Of a stretch of DNA of 64,000 nt, positions 8,186 through 17,509 are shown one piece after another (the stretch's first letter is position 1; each line of letters opens with the position of its first letter). Source of the stretch: Rhodococcus sp. 4CII (lineage in GTDB: Bacteria; Actinomycetota; Actinomycetes; Mycobacteriales; Mycobacteriaceae). Position numbers and translations under genes: made by a program. A model generated the notes under the pieces. The model searched no databases. It was not told the DNA's origin and saw only the letters and a list, made by a program, of their open reading frames with translations. The stretch lies in assembly GCF_014256275.1 (NCBI RefSeq), contig NZ_JACCFE010000002.1:7131501-7195500 (forward strand), in the 5' to 3' direction.

Positions 8186-11100
8186 GTGATCCTGCTGCTC
8201 TCCACCTCCGACACCGACCTGCTCAGCGCACGCGCCAGCGGGGCGGACTACCGCTGGGCCAACCCGGCCCGGCTGCTGGTCGAGGAGGACCTGCCGGGAC
8301 TGCTCGACGGCGCCGACCTGGTCGTGGTGCGTATCCTCGGCGGCCGCCGGGCCTGGGAGGAGGGCCTCGACGCGGTCCTGGCCAGCGGGCTGCCCGTGGT
8401 GGTCCTCGGCGGCGAGCATGCCCCGGACGCCGAGTTGATGGAATGCTCGACGGTCGCGGCCGGTGTCTCGGCGGAGGCGCACAACTATCTCGCCGAGGGC
8501 GGCGCCGACAACCTCGCCCAGCTGCACCACTTCCTGTCGGACACCGTGCTGCTGACCGGACACGGTTTCGAGGCGCCGGTCCAACTGCCGAGCTGGGGTG
8601 TCGCGCCGTTCGCCCCCGATGCCGGCGCGGACCGCCCCACGATCGCGGTTCTCTACTACCGCGCCCAGCACCTGGCCGGGAACACCCGCTACATCGAGGC
8701 GCTCTGCGACGCCGTCGACGCGGCGGGCGGCACACCGCTGCCGATCTTCTGTGCGTCGCTGCGCACCGCCGAACCGGAGTTGCTGACGACGCTGCGCCGC
8801 GCGGACGCGATGGTGGTCACCGTGCTCGCCGCCGGCGGCACCAAACCGGCGGGCGCCTCTGCCGGCGGCGACGACGAGGCATGGGACGTCACCGCGCTGG
8901 CCGCGCTGGACGTGCCGATCCTGCAGGGGCTGTGCCTGACCAGCAGCCGTGAGTCGTGGGAATCCAACGACGACGGATTGTCGCCGCTCGATGTCGCCAC
9001 CCAGGTCGCGGTCCCCGAATTCGACGGCCGCCTGATCACGGTGCCGTTCTCGTTCAAGGAGATCGACGCCGACGGGCTGTCCACCTATGTGCCGGACGCC
9101 GAGCGCGCCTCCCGGGTGGCGGGCATCGCCGTCCGGCACGCCCGGCTCCGGCGCATCCCCGCTCCGGAGCGCCGGATAGCCCTGATGCTGTCGGCGTACC
9201 CGACGAAGCACGCGCGCATCGGCAACGCCGTCGGGCTCGACACCCCGGCCAGTGCCATCCGGTTGCTCACCGAGATGCGGGCCGCCGGATACGATCTGGG
9301 CCCCGCGGACGGGCCCGACGCCGTCCCCGGTCTCGTTGCCCGGGACGGCGACGCGCTGATCCACGCCCTCATCGCCGCAGGCGGCCAGGACCCGGACTGG
9401 CTGACCGACGAGCAACTCGAGGGGAACCCGATCCGGATCTCCGCCGCGCGTTACCGCGAGTGGTTCTCGGCGCTGCCCGCCGAACTGCGCGAGGGTGTCG
9501 AGGAGCACTGGGGCCCCGCCCCGGGCGAGCTGTACGTCGACCGGTCCCAGGACCCTGCCGGTGAAATCGTGATCGCCGCAATGCAGTTCGGCAATCTCGT
9601 GCTGATGGTGCAGCCGCCGCGCGGATTCGGGGAGAAGCCGGTCGCGATCTACCACGACCCCGACCTGCCGCCGAGCCACCACTACCTCGCCGCCTATCGG
9701 TGGATCGCGGCAGACGCCGCCGCCGGTGGTTTCGGCGCCGACGCCGTCGTCCACCTCGGCAAGCACGGCAACCTCGAATGGCTGCCGGGGAAGACGCTCG
9801 GCATGTCCGCGTCGTGCGGCACCGACGCCGCGCTCGGCGACCTGCCGCTGATCTACCCGTTCCTCGTCAACGACCCGGGGGAGGGCACGCAGGCCAAGCG
9901 CCGCGCCCACGCGACCCTCGTCGATCACCTGATCCCGCCGATGGCCCGCGCCGAGAGTTACGGCGACATCTCGCGGCTCGAGCAACTCCTCGACGAGCAC
10001 TCGAACATCTCCGCGCTCGACCCGTCCAAGCTGCCGGCCATCCGCCAGCAGATCTGGACGTTGATGCGCGCCGCCAAGATGGACCATGACCTAGGGCTGG
10101 AGGAACGTCCCGAGGAGGACGTGTTCGACGACATGCTGTTGCACGTCGACGGCTGGCTGTGCGAGATCAAGGACGTCCAGATCCGGGACGGCCTCCACGT
10201 GCTCGGTGCGGCGCCCCGGGACGACGCCGAGGTCGAACTGGTGCTCGCCATGCTGCGCGCCCGGCAGATGTGGGGCGGCGAGCAGAACGTCCCCGGACTC
10301 CGCGAGGCGCTCGGGCTCAGCGAGGACGGCGACGAGTCCCGCACCCGCGTGGACGAGATCGAGCAGCAGGCGCATGCGCTGGTGCAGGGCATGCACGACG
10401 CCGACTGGAATCCGGACGCCGCCGACACCCTCACCGGCGACGCCACGGTCGCGAAGATCCTGCGCTTCGCGGCCACCGAGGTGGCGCCACGCCTGCGGGA
10501 GACGGACAACGAGATCGCTCAGGTGCTGCACGCGCTCGACGGCGGTTTCATCGCCGCCGGACCGAGCGGGTCGCCGCTGCGCGGGTTGATCAACGTGCTC
10601 CCGACGGGCCGGAACTTCTACTCCGTCGACCCGAAGGCCGTGCCGTCCCGGCTCGCCTGGGAGACCGGCCAGGCGATGGCCGAGTCGTTGCTGGACCGCT
10701 ACAAGTCCGATCACGGGGAGTGGCCGCGGTCGGTGGGTCTGTCGGTGTGGGGCACGTCCGCGATGCGCACCTCCGGTGACGACATCGCCGAGGTGTTCGC
10801 GCTCCTCGGCGTCCGCCCGGTGTGGGACGAGGCGAGCCGGCGCGTGGTGAACCTCGAGGTGATCGACCTCGAGGAACTGGGCCGTCCGCGCATCGACGTC
10901 ACGGTCCGGATCAGCGGCTTCTTCCGGGACGCGTTCCCGCACGTTCTGGCGCTGCTCGACGACGCCGTCCGGCTCGTCGCCGCATTGGACGAACCGGCCG
11001 AGAGCAACTTCGTGCGTGCCCATGCACAGGCGGATCTCGCCGAGCACGGCGACGAACGGCGCGCGACCACCCGCATCTTCGGGTCCAAGCCGGGCACCTA

Positions 11101-11788
11101 CGGGGCCGGACTGCTGCAGCTGATCGATTCCAAGAGCTGGCGCGGCGACGCCGACCTCGCCGACGTGTACACCACGTGGGGTGGCTTCGCGTACGGTCGC
11201 GGCCTCGACGGCGCACCCGCTGCCGACGACATGCGGACGGCATACCGGCGAATCACCGTGGCGGCCAAGAACACCGACACCCGCGAACACGACATCGCCG
11301 ACGCCGACGACTACTTCCAGTACCACGGCGGCATGGTCGCGACCGTGCGGGCGCTCACCGGGAAGTCGCCCGAGGCGTACATCGGCGACAGCACCCGGCC
11401 CGAGTCGGTGCGCACCCGGACCCTGTCGGAGGAGACGTCCCGCGTCTTCCGTGCCCGGGTCGTGAACCCGCGGTGGCTCGAGGCGATGCGCCGCCACGGC
11501 TACAAGGGTGCATTCGAGATGGCGGCGACCGTCGACTACCTGTTCGGATACGACGCCACCACCAATGTCGTCGCCGACTGGATGTACGAGAAACTCGCCG
11601 AGTCGTACGTGCTGGACGAGCAGAACCGCAAGTTCATGGAACAGTCCAATCCGTGGGCCCTGCACGGCATCGCCGAACGCCTCCTCGAGGCGGCCGAGCG
11701 CGACATGTGGGAGCACCCCGAGCAGCGGACCCTCGACGGACTGCGACAGGTCTACCTCGAAACCGAAGGCGAACTCGAAGGGGACTGA
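8186..11788 (+). CDS. cobN: Cobaltochelatase subunit CobN
   Basis: A 1,200-aa large subunit of the ATP-dependent cobalt chelatase that inserts Co2+ into hydrogenobyrinic acid a,c-diamide together with CobS and CobT (or ChlI/ChlD-type partners), which are not in this window. The sequence has the CobN/BchH features, for example VVHLGKHGNLEWLPGK, YPFLVNDPGEGTQAKRR, LPTGRNFYSVDP and RVRISGFFRDAFPHVL-like segments. Length is standard. The start is GTG at 8186, preceded by AGGAAGG at 8171-8177; the open frame extends far upstream but that part covers the riboswitch and the divergent cobG. Expression is expected to fall when cobalamin is abundant. Confidence 0.96.
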   Translation: MILLLSTSDTDLLSARASGADYRWANPARLLVEEDLPGLLDGADLVVVRILGGRRAWEEGLDAVLASGLPVVVLGGEHAPDAELMECSTVAAGVSAEAHNYLAEGGADNLAQLHHFLSDTVLLTGHGFEAPVQLPSWGVAPFAPDAGADRPTIAVLYYRAQHLAGNTRYIEALCDAVDAAGGTPLPIFCASLRTAEPELLTTLRRADAMVVTVLAAGGTKPAGASAGGDDEAWDVTALAALDVPILQGLCLTSSRESWESNDDGLSPLDVATQVAVPEFDGRLITVPFSFKEIDADGLSTYVPDAERASRVAGIAVRHARLRRIPAPERRIALMLSAYPTKHARIGNAVGLDTPASAIRLLTEMRAAGYDLGPADGPDAVPGLVARDGDALIHALIAAGGQDPDWLTDEQLEGNPIRISAARYREWFSALPAELREGVEEHWGPAPGELYVDRSQDPAGEIVIAAMQFGNLVLMVQPPRGFGEKPVAIYHDPDLPPSHHYLAAYRWIAADAAAGGFGADAVVHLGKHGNLEWLPGKTLGMSASCGTDAALGDLPLIYPFLVNDPGEGTQAKRRAHATLVDHLIPPMARAESYGDISRLEQLLDEHSNISALDPSKLPAIRQQIWTLMRAAKMDHDLGLEERPEEDVFDDMLLHVDGWLCEIKDVQIRDGLHVLGAAPRDDAEVELVLAMLRARQMWGGEQNVPGLREALGLSEDGDESRTRVDEIEQQAHALVQGMHDADWNPDAADTLTGDATVAKILRFAATEVAPRLRETDNEIAQVLHALDGGFIAAGPSGSPLRGLINVLPTGRNFYSVDPKAVPSRLAWETGQAMAESLLDRYKSDHGEWPRSVGLSVWGTSAMRTSGDDIAEVFALLGVRPVWDEASRRVVNLEVIDLEELGRPRIDVTVRISGFFRDAFPHVLALLDDAVRLVAALDEPAESNFVRAHAQADLAEHGDERRATTRIFGSKPGTYGAGLLQLIDSKSWRGDADLADVYTTWGGFAYGRGLDGAPAADDMRTAYRRITVAAKNTDTREHDIADADDYFQYHGGMVATVRALTGKSPEAYIGDSTRPESVRTRTLSEETSRVFRARVVNPRWLEAMRRHGYKGAFEMAATVDYLFGYDATTNVVADWMYEKLAESYVLDEQNRKFMEQSNPWALHGIAERLLEAAERDMWEHPEQRTLDGLRQVYLETEGELEGD

Positions 11789-11804
11789 CCGGCTTCGGTC
11801 TAGC

Positions 11805-12200
11805 ATGGGCCGGGTGACCACAGAATTCGATCGGGTGTCGTCCGCGAAGTATGTCCTGCTCACCACGTTTCGGAAAGACGGCACCCCGGTGGCGACGCCG
11901 CTGTGGGCTGCCGCCGACGGTGACCGTCTGCTGATGTGGACGGTCACCGACTCCTACAAGGTCAAACGCATCCGCCGCAATCCGGAGGTGACGGTGGCCG
12001 CGTGCGATGCGCGCGGCAAGCCGAAGGGCCCCGAGGTTCCCGCCCGCGCCGTCATCCTCGACGCCGCGGACACCGATCACACGCGCGACGTGATCGCCCG
12101 CAAGTACGGCATCCTCGGCTGGCTCACGATGAAGGGCAGCCTGCTGCGCCGAGGGAAGACCGGCACCATCGGACTCGCCGTCACGGCCGACGACCGGTAG
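11805..12200 (+). CDS. PPOX-class (FMN/F420-binding split-barrel) oxidoreductase
   Basis: About 131 aa with the pyridoxamine-5'-phosphate-oxidase-like split barrel: SSAKYVLLTTFRKDGTPVATPLW at the N-terminus, MWTVTDSYKVKRIRRNPEVTVAAC in the middle and a GWLTMKG segment near the end. It resembles the Rv2061c-type actinobacterial family that binds F420 or flavin; the substrate is unknown. The start may be ATG at 11805 or GTG at 11814, both in frame; the longer ORF upstream is the out-of-frame overlap with cobN. It follows cobN by 16 bp on the same strand and may be co-transcribed, although a role in cobalamin synthesis is not expected. Confidence 0.85.
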   Translation: MGRVTTEFDRVSSAKYVLLTTFRKDGTPVATPLWAAADGDRLLMWTVTDSYKVKRIRRNPEVTVAACDARGKPKGPEVPARAVILDAADTDHTRDVIARKYGILGWLTMKGSLLRRGKTGTIGLAVTADDR

Positions 12201-12245
12201 CGAGAGCGCGCGCGATCGGCGTGCGGGGACTGCGCGTCCCGCTGG

Positions 12246-12830
12246 TCAGGCCAGATCGCGGAGATGCTCGGCGATCATGCGCTGCGCGGTGTGCGGGGTG
12301 TCGGTGGCGCCGAGCAGCACGTGCATCGCAGCACCGTCGACGAGGGCGTGCAGGCGCATCGCCTCGGCGTCGACGTCGAGCCCGGGCGCGATCAGCCCCC
12401 GTTGCGCGAGATCGGTCAGGATCGCTGCGCACGCACCGCGGAGTTGCCGCTGGGCGTCGAGAGCGATTTCCTTCAGCATCGGGTGGGCGGGACTCTCGGC
12501 GACGAGGGCCAGGTTCACTTCCATTTCACAGCGCCGGCGATCGTCGAGGGGGAGTACCTCGTCCAGCACGGCCATGGCACGCTGCCAGGGGTCGGCGATC
12601 GTGGCGTGTGCCTGCGCCCGTTCGCGGACCCGCATCGCGACGAGTCGCATGGAGTAGGCGAGGAGTTCGGCCTTGCTGGCGAAGACGTGCCGCAGTGAGC
12701 CGCTCGAGATTCCGGCCTCGGCGGCCACGTCACGGACGGACACCGCACCGATGCCGTCGCGCTGGATCACCCGCCACAGCGCCTCGGCGATCTCCTGCTG
12801 CCTCTGGTTGTGGTCAATGAGCCGCGGCAC
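12246..12830 (-). CDS. TetR-family transcriptional repressor
   Basis: A 194-aa TetR regulator. The N-terminal helix-turn-helix spans about residues 10-55 (EIAEALWRVIQRDGIGAVSV, RDVAAEAGISSGSLRHVFAS, KAELLAYSM). The C-terminal ligand domain is typical in length and ends with a conserved helical dimer region. The GTG start at 12830 follows a GGTGGGG stretch. Directly upstream is a perfect 24-bp palindrome that is almost certainly its operator. The divergent gene it would control, a DUF418 membrane protein, is broken, so the repressor may now regulate only itself or distant targets. The ligand is unknown. Confidence 0.92.
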   Translation of the reverse strand: MPRLIDHNQRQQEIAEALWRVIQRDGIGAVSVRDVAAEAGISSGSLRHVFASKAELLAYSMRLVAMRVRERAQAHATIADPWQRAMAVLDEVLPLDDRRRCEMEVNLALVAESPAHPMLKEIALDAQRQLRGACAAILTDLAQRGLIAPGLDVDAEAMRLHALVDGAAMHVLLGATDTPHTAQRMIAEHLRDLA

Positions 12831-12836
12831 CCCACC

Positions 12837-12860
12837 ATGCTAACACGGTCGTGTTAGCAT
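12837..12860. promoter_or_regulatory. TetR operator palindrome
   Basis: ATGCTAACACG (12837-12847) and CGTGTTAGCAT (12850-12860) form a perfect 11-bp inverted repeat with a 2-bp centre (GT). It lies 6 bp upstream of the tetR start and overlaps the 5' end of the divergent DUF418 remnant, the classical position for autorepression and control of a neighbour. Confidence 0.88.
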
Positions 12861-13867
12861 GAATTTTGTTGGTCGAAACACTGAACACCAACATCTGGAT
12901 CTTCACCGACGTCGAGGGCCTGGCCTCGGCATGCTCACCGTCATGTTCGGCATCGGACTGGTGATCCGGCAACGTTCCGCCCAAGCGTCGCGGTCTGCGG
13001 TGGCCCGGCGGGTAACCCTGGCGCGCAGGACTTCTGATGCTGGACGGAGTGCTGCACTTCCTGTTGTTCACCGAGTTCGACGCTGACCGGATTCGCGCTC
13101 ACGGGCCTGATCGTCGCGTTCATCCTGACTACGGGCGTTCGCGCACAACGAGTATGGCTGGTGTGTGCGGTGGCCGTGCATCTGGCGATGCCGGCCTTCG
13201 TTGCCGCGGCGGTATCCTCGGCGCCGGCGCGGGAAACGGGGCCGCTGTCCCCGAATCCTTACGCCGACGGCAGCTTCCGGGATCTCGTTGCCTTCCGCAT
13301 CGACAACCTGGTGCTGTTCCGCCTCGGGGTGGTCTTCATCCTGCCGGGGCACGCATCCTCGAGTCGGGCCGCGGTGCCCTCCGACGCCGTCTGATGGTGG
13401 TGGGACTGGGGGTGGCGCTCCCGCTCGACTTCACCCTCGGACTCCTCGGTGGCGACGCCGGGCTGCTGTTGGGCAGGTATGGAACCGCGCCCGTGGTGGC
13501 TTTGGGGCTCCTGGCGGCGATCGCGCACCGCTACGCCGACGGGCGTGAACCCGGCGTGGCCGGCCGCGCACTGTCGAACGTCGGTCGGACCGCGCTCAGT
13601 TGCTATGTGCTGCAGAACATCCTGTGTTCGATCGTCTGCTACGGCTGGGGTTTCGGGCTGGCCGCCCGAGTGGATGGCGCCACCGTCGTCCCGGCCACCC
13701 TCGTCCTGCTCGGTGCCGTCTCGGCGACCCTGATCCTCGTGTCCCGCCTGTGGCTGCGGTGGTTCGATCGAAGACCACTCGAATGGGTCACGCACCGCGC
13801 CTACGAGCGCCTCGCCCGCGTCGACCGGGACCGCGTCACCGTGCCAGCAGTGTCGTCCATTCCCTGA
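12859..13867 (+). pseudogene. DUF418 (YeiB-like) membrane protein pseudogene
   Basis: Fragments of one polytopic DUF418 protein occur in different frames. GMLTVMFGIGLVIRQRSA is in the first frame. LMLDGVLHFLLFTEFD follows in a second. LTGFALTGLIVAFIL-type sequence and VWLVCAVAVHLAMPAFVAAA are next, in a third. The 3' half, RRRLMVVGLGVALPLDFTLG to SNVGRTALSCYVLQNILCSI, is one open stretch from about 13340. Frame changes lie near 12985-13020, 13082 and 13340. DUF418 proteins are multi-pass membrane proteins of uncertain transport or acyl-transfer role. The intact TetR and operator beside it suggest that it was the regulated target. Its 3' end overlaps the convergent ANTAR gene by 32 bp. Confidence 0.75.
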
Positions 13868-14186
13868 ACTCGAGCGCGTACTTCGGTGTCGGTGTCGTCA
13901 CCGAGGGGCACGGCTGCCGCCGGGTGGCCAACTCCACCAACGACTTCGCCGCCCGCATCACACTGACGTGATGATGTCGGGACACGTCGAGCAACTCCTC
14001 GAATGCTTCCGTGTCGCCGTATCCGCGAGTGGCGATGAGAATGCCCTTTGCGGTGGCGAGAACTTCGCGGCCGTCGGGGTGGCGGTGCGGAATCGAATGT
14101 GCCGGCGGTGCTGCGGCCTCGAGTACGTCGTTCGACAAAGTGATCTCCTGGATTGTGGTGCTTCGCTGATTCGCGGGGGCGGTCAT
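13836..14186 (-). CDS. Stand-alone ANTAR-domain protein
   Basis: A 116-aa protein whose second half is an ANTAR RNA-binding domain: VLATAKGILIATRGYGDTEA, then FEELLDVSRHHHVSVMRAAK and SLVELATR. ANTAR domains bind paired hexanucleotide hairpins in nascent RNA and stop transcription terminators from forming. No receiver or GAF domain is present, so the signal input must come from elsewhere. The start at 14186 overlaps the previous stop as ATGA, implying translational coupling. An alternative TTG start at 14138, with AGGAG seven bases upstream, would give 100 aa. The N-terminal 40 residues are probably disordered. The domain call is good; the target RNAs are unknown. Confidence 0.7.
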   Translation of the reverse strand: MTAPANQRSTTIQEITLSNDVLEAAAPPAHSIPHRHPDGREVLATAKGILIATRGYGDTEAFEELLDVSRHHHVSVMRAAKSLVELATRRQPCPSVTTPTPKYALEFREWTTLLAR

Positions 14187-14389
14187 ACCGCTGCCACCAT
14201 CAGCGCCGTGGCGAGGACGACGATCAGCCCTCCCGCCGCGGCGACCAGAACGGAACCGGTGATGATGCCGATACCGGTCGCGCAGACGAGGCACACGAAC
14301 GTCGTCAGTGCTACGTCGGCGAGACCGAATCGTCTCGTGACCCTGGTGGGGCTGTGAAGTGCCTCGCGGATGCGAGTGTCGGAGTGCAT
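14183..14389 (-). CDS. Small membrane protein, 68 aa, two predicted transmembrane helices
   Basis: The ATG at 14389 is preceded by AGGAGG with a five-base spacer, a strong ribosome binding site that decides against the longer open frame. The protein has a short basic N-terminus (MHSDTRIREALHSPTRVTRR) followed by two hydrophobic helices, VALTTFVCLVCATGIGIITG and VLVAAAGGLIVVLATALMVA. It ends in an ATGA overlap with the ANTAR gene, so the two are made from one message. I do not recognise a family. A role in membrane localisation or signal input for the ANTAR partner is possible but is only suggested by the coupling. Confidence 0.65.
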   Translation of the reverse strand: MHSDTRIREALHSPTRVTRRFGLADVALTTFVCLVCATGIGIITGSVLVAAAGGLIVVLATALMVAAV

Positions 14390-14548
14390 GAAACCTCCTG
14401 GTCGGACGTGCAAGGGCGGTACCCGGCGCATGCAGCGACAACGCGGCGACACGAAGGGTGGTGGCCCCGCTTTCTGGAGACCTGAATATGACATCCGTGG
14501 CGAAACGTCTCTGGAGTGAGAAATCTCATATGCGCGATGTCTGCAGCA

Positions 14549-14576
14549 TTTATAACGGAAACTGCATGGACTGTCA
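14549..14576 (-). promoter_or_regulatory. Possible promoter of the small membrane protein-ANTAR operon
   Basis: Reading the minus strand, TGACAG (complement of 14571-14576) and TATAAA (complement of 14549-14554) are separated by 16 bp, and the local sequence is unusually AT-rich for this window. Transcription from here would give a leader of about 150 nt before the start at 14389. The match is by eye only. Confidence 0.35.
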
Positions 14577-14608
14577 CCTAGACGAGCGTCCGCATAGAAT
14601 TCCGGGTT

Positions 14609-15970
14609 TCAGAGCGCCTTGCTGACCGACGACATGTGAAAATCCGGAATGCGAAGCGGTGGCATCGCAGTACGGGTGAACCAGTCCTTCCACTCGCGCG
14701 GCAGAGTCCGCTCGGTGGCTCCGGCCTGGGTGACCCTGCGCAGCAGATCGAGAGGACTCTCGTTGAACCGGAAGTTGTTGACGGCAGCCGTGACCTTCCC
14801 GTTCTCGACGAGATAGACGCCGTCCCGCGTCAAACCGGTGAGCAGCAGTGTGGCGGGGTCGACCTCCCGGATGTACCAGAGGGTGGTCAGCAGCAGACCG
14901 CGTTCGGTCTCGGCCACGATCTGGTCCAGCGACACCGAACCCCCCGCGTCGAGGATCAGGTTGTCGCCGGGCACGGTCACCTCCGCGCCGAACTCCTTCG
15001 CCGCGGCCCGCGGGTACGCGAGGGCGTTGACGGTGCCGTCGCGCACCCAGTCGACCCGCCCTGCCTCCATGCCGTTGTCGAAGACGGACAGGGCTTCGGA
15101 CGACGACCCGGTGACGACGAACGGCGCATACTCCAGGCCGAGCGCGGCCGGATCGGACGAGAGGGTCAGAGGGAGTGCGCTCAGCTTCTCGCCGACCCGG
15201 GTGCCGCCGGGCGCCGACAGCGCGGAATGCCCCTCTTCCGCGGCCCGCCCCTCCATGGTCCACATGAGGTAGATCATGAGGTCCGCGACCGCGGAGGGCG
15301 GCAGGATCGTCTCGTAGCGGCCCGCGGGCAACTCCACCCGGTTGCGGGCCCAATCGAGGCGGGTGGACAGATCCTGCAGCAACTTCACGCTCGCCACATC
15401 CGTGAAGTCCTTGGTGCTGGTACCCACCCAGGCGCTGGCGTCGCCGCGTTTCCCGTTGATCTCGACCGACCCGGTGGGCTGGGCGAATCGGCGCCGGATG
15501 CCGGTGGAGGTGCCCAGCCAGGTGGTGTGCAGCTGGTGATGGGCGAAACCGTAGAGCTGGTCGTCGCCGTCGAAGCCCATGCTCAGATCCTGGGCCAGCT
15601 GCTCGAACGCCCCGATCTCGGTGCGCTCGGCCGGGGTCTCCCAGTGCTCGTCGGTGCCGGAACCGGTGAGCAGGGGCATCGCGTCGGATGCGGGCGTGGC
15701 TGCGCGGGCGGCGATTTCGGCCGAACGCACCACGCCGTCGATGTCTGCGGCGTCGACACTCGCCGATGTGACGATGCCGACCTTCGCGTCCTCGCCGGCC
15801 CGGACGATCGAGATCACGGTCCAGCTGCGGGAGGTGGACACGCCGTTGGTGGTCATCGAGTTGCCCGCCCACCGCAGGGCGGCCTCGCTGGCGTCGGTGA
15901 CGATCACGATCGTCTCGTCGACGGTGGCGCGGGCCAGGACCTGCTCGACGAGTTGCTGCGGTGCGATCAT
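14609..15970 (-). CDS. pmbA: TldE/PmbA-family metalloprotease subunit
   Basis: A 453-aa member of the TldD/PmbA (U62) family, the non-catalytic partner that lacks the zinc motif. The family C-terminal region is recognisable (GGSVSLDQIVAETERGLLLT, LTGLTRDGVYLVENGKVTAA). TldD/TldE heterodimers form a cage protease that degrades or trims unfolded short peptides and modified peptides. The ATG at 15970 overlaps the tldD stop as ATGA, so the pair is translationally coupled and probably made in equal amounts. The long upstream extension of this frame is a shadow of tldD. No modified-peptide biosynthesis genes lie next to it, so the substrate is open. Confidence 0.88.
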   Translation of the reverse strand: MIAPQQLVEQVLARATVDETIVIVTDASEAALRWAGNSMTTNGVSTSRSWTVISIVRAGEDAKVGIVTSASVDAADIDGVVRSAEIAARAATPASDAMPLLTGSGTDEHWETPAERTEIGAFEQLAQDLSMGFDGDDQLYGFAHHQLHTTWLGTSTGIRRRFAQPTGSVEINGKRGDASAWVGTSTKDFTDVASVKLLQDLSTRLDWARNRVELPAGRYETILPPSAVADLMIYLMWTMEGRAAEEGHSALSAPGGTRVGEKLSALPLTLSSDPAALGLEYAPFVVTGSSSEALSVFDNGMEAGRVDWVRDGTVNALAYPRAAAKEFGAEVTVPGDNLILDAGGSVSLDQIVAETERGLLLTTLWYIREVDPATLLLTGLTRDGVYLVENGKVTAAVNNFRFNESPLDLLRRVTQAGATERTLPREWKDWFTRTAMPPLRIPDFHMSSVSKAL

Positions 15971-17496
15971 CGGCCGCCTTCCGTCCGGGTGTTCAGTACG
16001 TTCACGCCGCGGAAGAGCGCCGACGGGCAGCCGTGGCTGACGGCCGCGACCTGACCGGGTTGCGCCTTGCCGCAGTTGAATGCGCCGCCGAGCTGCCAGG
16101 TGGACCGGCCGCCGACAGCGTCCATCGAACCCCAGAAATCCGTGGTGGTCGCCTGATAGGCGACGTCGCGGAGTTGCCCGTCGAGTTTCCCGCCGCGGAT
16201 GCGGTAGAACCGCTGACCGGTGAACTGAAAGTTGTAGCGCTGCATGTCGATCGACCAGGACTTGTCGCCGACCACGAATATGCCGTCTTCCACACCGGAG
16301 ATCAGATCGTCCGTGCTGCGATCGGTGTCGGGATCGGGCTGCAGCGACACATTGGCCATCCGCTGGATCGGAACGTGGTGCGGCGAGTCGGCGTACGAGC
16401 AGCCGTTCGAACGGTCCAGCCCGAGTCGCGGCGCGAACGCCCGGTCGAGTTGGTAGCCGACGAGGAGCCCGTCGGCGACCAGGTCCCAGGACTGCGTTGC
16501 CACGCCTTCGTCGTCGTAGCCGACGGTCGCCAGCCCGTGCCGTTCGGTCCGGTCGGCGGTGACGTGCATGATCGGGGTCCCGTACCGGAGCGTGCCCAGC
16601 AGGTCGGGGGTGGCGAACGACGTCCCGGCATAGGCGGCCTCGTAGCCGATGGCACGGTCGTATTCGGTGGCGTGCCCGATGGACTCGTGGATCGTCAACC
16701 ACAGGTTCGTGGGGTCGATCACCAGATCCGTGGGGCCGGCCACCACGGACGGGGCCTTCACCTTCTCGGCCAGCAGATGGGGGATCTCCGCGAGTTCGCC
16801 GGTCCAGTCCCACACGCCGTCACCGGCGACGTACTCCCACCCGCGCCCGACCGGGGGCGCGAGGGTGCGCATCGTCTCGAACACACCGGCAGACTGGTCG
16901 ACGGTGGTGGCCTCGAGTTGCGGATGCAGCCGCACCCGCTGCTGCACGATGGACGATCCGGCGAGATCGGCGTAGAACGTCTGCTCCTTCACCTGCAGGC
17001 AGCCGGCGGTGACGTGGTCGACGCCGTCCGACGCGAGCATCCTGTGGGAGTATTCGCCGAGCAGCGAGATCTTGTCGGAGGCGGGAACTTCGAACGGATC
17101 GACGTCGTAGTCGGACACCCAGTGGACGTCGGTGTACACCGGTTCGCCGGCGAGTTCGACGTGTTCCCGGTTGAGTCCGCGCAGCGCACGGGCGACGGCC
17201 ACCGCCTGCTCCGCGGTGGCGGCGGCCGTCGCGGGCGTCAGCTCGGCGTGCGAGGCGAAACCCCAGGTGCCGTCGACGACCACGCGCACCGCGAAGCCGA
17301 GTTCGTCGGTGTCGACCGCCGACTGCACCTCGCCGTCGCGCAGTCGCAGCGACTGGCTGGTCAGGCGGTGCACGCGCAGGTCCGCGTGCGACGCCCCGGC
17401 CGCCCGCGCCGCGGTGAGTGCCGCGTCCGCCAGCGAACGCAGAGGAAGGGCAAGGAATTCCGGATCAACCTGTCGTGGAGCCGTCACCTGGACCAC
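15967..17496 (-). CDS. tldD: TldD-family zinc metalloprotease
   Basis: A 509-aa catalytic subunit. The zinc-binding HExxxH motif is present as HESIGH, with His270, Glu271 and His275, followed by a glycine-rich C-terminal region (SGVEDGIFVVGDKSWSI) and FNCGKAQPGQVAAVSHGCPS. The length is normal for TldD. It is upstream of and coupled to pmbA. A TauE/SafE permease gene lies 13 bp upstream on the same strand, so all three may share a promoter near 18278-18320. The start at 17496 gives MVQVTAPRQVD; a GTG further inside is possible. Confidence 0.92.
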   Translation of the reverse strand: MVQVTAPRQVDPEFLALPLRSLADAALTAARAAGASHADLRVHRLTSQSLRLRDGEVQSAVDTDELGFAVRVVVDGTWGFASHAELTPATAAATAEQAVAVARALRGLNREHVELAGEPVYTDVHWVSDYDVDPFEVPASDKISLLGEYSHRMLASDGVDHVTAGCLQVKEQTFYADLAGSSIVQQRVRLHPQLEATTVDQSAGVFETMRTLAPPVGRGWEYVAGDGVWDWTGELAEIPHLLAEKVKAPSVVAGPTDLVIDPTNLWLTIHESIGHATEYDRAIGYEAAYAGTSFATPDLLGTLRYGTPIMHVTADRTERHGLATVGYDDEGVATQSWDLVADGLLVGYQLDRAFAPRLGLDRSNGCSYADSPHHVPIQRMANVSLQPDPDTDRSTDDLISGVEDGIFVVGDKSWSIDMQRYNFQFTGQRFYRIRGGKLDGQLRDVAYQATTTDFWGSMDAVGGRSTWQLGGAFNCGKAQPGQVAAVSHGCPSALFRGVNVLNTRTEGGR

Positions 17497-17509
17497 CGTA
17501 GTCGGTCGC

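Noticed and set aside
8108..10087. 659-codon minus-strand frame opposite cobN
   Set aside because: No recognisable domain and Arg/Gly/Val-rich composition; cobN on the plus strand accounts for the openness.
12859..13086. 75-codon frame starting inside the TetR operator as a real small protein
   Set aside because: Its middle part matches DUF418 in only one stretch and the rest is off frame, so it is a piece of the pseudogene.
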